Source of the DNA: JADJPO01 sp963750395
GTDB lineage: Bacteria; Actinomycetota; Actinomycetes; Actinomycetales; Kineosporiaceae
Direction: 5' to 3'
NCBI GenBank assembly: GCA_963750395.1
Contig: CAVVQM010000017.1
Coordinates: 62,001-126,000 of the forward strand
DNA length: 64,000 nucleotides
The translations under genes and the position numbers were made by a program. The first letter of the stretch is position 1. Each line of letters starts with the position of its first letter. Positions 61,681 to 64,000 of the stretch are shown here, piece by piece. Below the pieces are notes generated by a model, which did no database searches, was not told the DNA's origin, and saw nothing but the letters and a program-made list of their open reading frames with translations.

Positions 61681-63141
61681 ATGAACGCGCACGAGGCAGG
61701 GGCGCTGCACACCCCCGGCTACGGCGGCGTGGCGACCGTGCCGAGCTGGCTGAGCCCGCCGCCGGACGTCAACGAGTTGCAGCCGGCGCTGTGGGCCCGC
61801 TCGGTCCGCCGTACTGTGGACGGCGGCGTCCTGAACGTCGCCGGGGTGGACGTCACCGAGCTGGCCGAGCGCTTCGGGACGCCCGCGTACATCGTGGATG
61901 AGGCCGATTTCCGTTCCCGTGCAACGGCTTTCCGCGACGCCTTCGTCGAGGCGTTCGACGGTTCGGCCGAGGTGTTCTATGCGGGCAAGGCGTTCCTGTG
62001 CACCGAGGTCGCCCGCTGGGTGGCCGCCGACGGCCTGAGCCTGGACGTGTGCACCGGCGGCGAGCTCGCGGTGGCCCTGCGTGCGGGTGTACCCGGGCAG
62101 CGGATCGCGCTGCACGGCAACAACAAGAGCGACGCCGAGATCGAACGGGCACTGCGCGCCGGGGTGGGCCGGATCGTCCTGGACAGCATCGAGGAGGTCG
62201 GCCGGGTCTCCCAGATCGCCGACGGGCTCGGGGTGATCGCACCGGTGATGCTGCGGGTCACGGTCGGGGTCGAGGCCCACACCCACGAGTACATCGCCAC
62301 CGCGCACGAGGACCAGAAGTTCGGTCTGTCCCTGGCCGGCGGGTGGGCCGACGAGGCTGCACAGGTGGCGCTGTCCGACCCCCGGCTGCGCCTGCTGGGG
62401 CTGCACAGCCACATCGGCTCGCAGATCTTCGACACCGGTGGGTTCGAGGTGGCCGCCCGCAGGCTGATCGGCCTGCACGCCCGGATCGTCCGGGACCACG
62501 TGGGCGGCGACGGTTCCGCGCTGCCGGAACTTGATCTCGGCGGTGGGTTCGGCATCGCCTACACCTCCGAGCACGATCCGTTGGAACCGCACCTGCTGGC
62601 GAAGTCCCTGGCCGCGATCGTCGCCCGTGAGTGCGAGTCCGCCGGCGTCGCGGTGCCACGGGTGAGCGTGGAGCCGGGGCGGGCCATCGCCGGCCCGAGC
62701 ACGTTCACCCTCTACCGGGTGGGCGCGGTCAAGGACGTCGAACTCGACCACGGGGCCCGCCGGCGATACGTGAGCGTGGACGGCGGGATGAGCGACAACA
62801 TCCGCACGGCGCTGTACGACGCCGACTACTCGTGCACCCTCGCCTCGCGGGCCTCCCCGGCGAGCCCGGTGCTCACCCGCGTCGTCGGAAAGCACTGCGA
62901 GAGTGGGGATGTCGTCGTCCGGGACGAGTTCCTCCCCTCGGACGCCGGGCGGGGCGACCTGCTCGCCGTCCCGGGCACCGGCGCCTACTGCCGCAGCATG
63001 GCGAGCCAGTACAACCACGTGCCGCGCCCGCCCGTGGTCGCCGTCGCGGACGGCGCAGCACGGCTGATCGTGCGGCGGGAGACCGAGGACGACCTGCTCG
63101 CCCTGGACGTCGGGGCCGAGTCGATCCCGGCCGGGGGCTGA
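61681..63141 (+). CDS. lysA: Diaminopimelate decarboxylase
   Basis: A 486-residue PLP enzyme of the alanine racemase-like fold, the last step of lysine synthesis. The PLP lysine is in VFYAGKAFLCTEVARW; other signatures are LSLDVCTGGELAVALRAGVP, LGLHSHIGSQIFDTGGFEVA, the phosphate-binding ELDLGGGFGIAY, VEPGRAIAGPSTFTLYRVG and GDVVVRDEFLPSDAGRGDLL. The 40-residue N-terminal extension HTPGYGGVATVPSWLSPPPD is usual in actinobacteria. ATG 61681 is ten bases after argS; hom follows directly. Confidence 0.96.
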   Translation: MNAHEAGALHTPGYGGVATVPSWLSPPPDVNELQPALWARSVRRTVDGGVLNVAGVDVTELAERFGTPAYIVDEADFRSRATAFRDAFVEAFDGSAEVFYAGKAFLCTEVARWVAADGLSLDVCTGGELAVALRAGVPGQRIALHGNNKSDAEIERALRAGVGRIVLDSIEEVGRVSQIADGLGVIAPVMLRVTVGVEAHTHEYIATAHEDQKFGLSLAGGWADEAAQVALSDPRLRLLGLHSHIGSQIFDTGGFEVAARRLIGLHARIVRDHVGGDGSALPELDLGGGFGIAYTSEHDPLEPHLLAKSLAAIVARECESAGVAVPRVSVEPGRAIAGPSTFTLYRVGAVKDVELDHGARRRYVSVDGGMSDNIRTALYDADYSCTLASRASPASPVLTRVVGKHCESGDVVVRDEFLPSDAGRGDLLAVPGTGAYCRSMASQYNHVPRPPVVAVADGAARLIVRRETEDDLLALDVGAESIPAGG

Positions 63142-63167
63142 CCGTGGACCAGAACGAGGAGGTGGGC

Positions 63168-64000
63168 GTGGAGCCGGTGAAGGTGGCCCTGTTGGGGTGC
63201 GGCACGGTCGGCACGGAGGTGGCCCGGCTGCTCACCCAGCACGCCGGTGAACTCTCCCGCCGGGTCGGAGCGCCGTTGACGCTCAGCGGGATCGCCGTGC
63301 GCCGGCTCGGTCGCGCGCGCGACCTGGATCTGCCGCAGGACCTGTTCACCACCGACGCCGCCGCCCTGGTCAAACAGGCCGACATCGTCGTCGAGGTCAT
63401 CGGTGGGATCGAGCCGGCCCGGTCGTTGATCCTGGAGGCGATGGCCGGCGGGGCAGGTGTGGTCACGGCGAACAAGGCCCTGTTGGCCGAGGACGGCCCG
63501 GCCCTGTACGCGGCCGCCGCGGAGCATGGCGTCGACCTCTACTACGAGGCCGCCGTCGCCGGGGCCATCCCGTTGGTGCGCCCGCTGCGCGAGTCCCTCG
63601 CCGGTGACCGCGTCACCCGGGTGCTCGGCATCGTCAACGGCACGACGAACTACGTGCTGGACAAGATGGACACCACCGGGATGGGCTTCGACGAGGCCGT
63701 CTCCCAGGCTCAGGAGCTCGGCTACGCGGAGGCCGATCCGACCGCGGACGTCGAGGGTTTCGACGCCGCTGCCAAGGCGGCGATCCTGGCCAGCCTCGCC
63801 TTCCACACCCGGGTGAGGGCGGCGGACGTCCACCGCGAGGGCATCACCGCGGTGAGCGCCGCCGACATGGCGGGGGCCGACCAGATGGGCGCCGTGGTGA
63901 AACTCCTGGCGATCTGCGAACGCACCACCCTCACCGATTCCGGTGCGGACGACGGTGGCGCTGGTGGCGTTGGCGGCGTTGGCGGCGAAGGGATCTCAGT
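63168..64000 (+). CDS. hom: Homoserine dehydrogenase (partial, runs off the window)
   Basis: The first 277 codons of homoserine dehydrogenase, third step of the threonine/methionine branch. The NAD(P)-binding start is VKVALLGCGTVGTEVARLLT; the catalytic region has NGTTNYVLDKMDTTGMGF, SQAQELGYAEADPTADVEGF and DAAAKAAILASLAFHTRV with the active-site Asp/Lys residues. GTG 63168 is preferred because GAGGAGG lies five bases upstream; GTG 63144 adds eight residues. Near the right edge there is a Gly-rich stretch DDGGAGGVGGVGGEG within the region that is usually short. The frame is open at base 64000. thrC and thrB would be expected next. Confidence 0.95.
   Translation, partial: MEPVKVALLGCGTVGTEVARLLTQHAGELSRRVGAPLTLSGIAVRRLGRARDLDLPQDLFTTDAAALVKQADIVVEVIGGIEPARSLILEAMAGGAGVVTANKALLAEDGPALYAAAAEHGVDLYYEAAVAGAIPLVRPLRESLAGDRVTRVLGIVNGTTNYVLDKMDTTGMGFDEAVSQAQELGYAEADPTADVEGFDAAAKAAILASLAFHTRVRAADVHREGITAVSAADMAGADQMGAVVKLLAICERTTLTDSGADDGGAGGVGGVGGEGIS

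Overview
The window is a 64 kb piece of a very GC-rich actinobacterial chromosome. The lineage call rests on gene content: a SigR/RsrA-type thiol-stress sigma/anti-sigma pair, a Kgd/OdhA-type fused 2-oxoglutarate enzyme, Ni superoxide dismutase with its SodX-like protease, a GuaB1-family protein, a 24-residue bL37-like ribosomal protein, a DUF6104-type small gene beside kgd, and frequent GTG starts. The order or genus cannot be fixed from the sequence alone. No prophage, transposase, integrase or CRISPR array was recognised.

Layout. 0.1-6.4 kb holds mixed single genes (hisN-like phosphatase, DUF2231 membrane protein, RibD-like reductase, truncated hemoglobin, a frameshifted NERD-SF1 helicase, a lipoprotein). 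6.4-8.6 kb holds a methyltransferase and an ECF sigma/zinc anti-sigma pair. 8.5-17.7 kb is a compact cluster with pterin/riboflavin-like enzymes (GTP cyclohydrolase II fused to a RibD-type reductase, a divergent PTPS homologue) together with a glycosyltransferase, methyltransferases, a dehydrogenase, a CDP-alcohol phosphatidyltransferase, a membrane phospho/sulfatase and a flippase-like protein; its product is unknown. 17.6-24.3 kb is a minus-strand envelope block: DUF4142, a repeat-rich secreted protein, a ferric-reductase-like flavocytochrome, a YcnI-like protein, then a one-pass membrane protein with an external CBM2-like domain overlapping an ECF sigma gene. 24.3-26.4 kb is gene-poor and holds two tandem repeat arrays, one with fifteen TGATCA palindromes on a 32-bp lattice. 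26.4-32.4 kb holds a tryptophanase/tyrosine phenol-lyase family gene convergent with a 2-oxoacid:ferredoxin oxidoreductase operon full of frameshifts.

32.5-47.7 kb is mostly housekeeping: rsgA, aroA, a SRAP gene, sigR-rsrA, bL37, a nitronate monooxygenase-like gene, a PilT-like ATPase, a thioesterase, a transporter, sodN, another sigma/membrane-protein pair, sodX, a quinone reductase-like gene and an SGNH hydrolase. 47.7-64 kb holds kgd, guaB1, two CNNM/CorC transporters, a VanY-like peptidase, a small Cys-rich gene behind a CsoR-like palindrome, galK, tRNA-Arg(CCG), a FadR-type regulator, argS, lysA and the start of hom, the last three in an amino-acid biosynthesis order common in actinobacteria.

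A recurrent feature is single-base frame breaks inside otherwise well preserved genes, including the essential argS. This suggests residual assembly indels, so genes marked frameshifted may well be intact in the organism. Functional names are from motif recognition without any database search.
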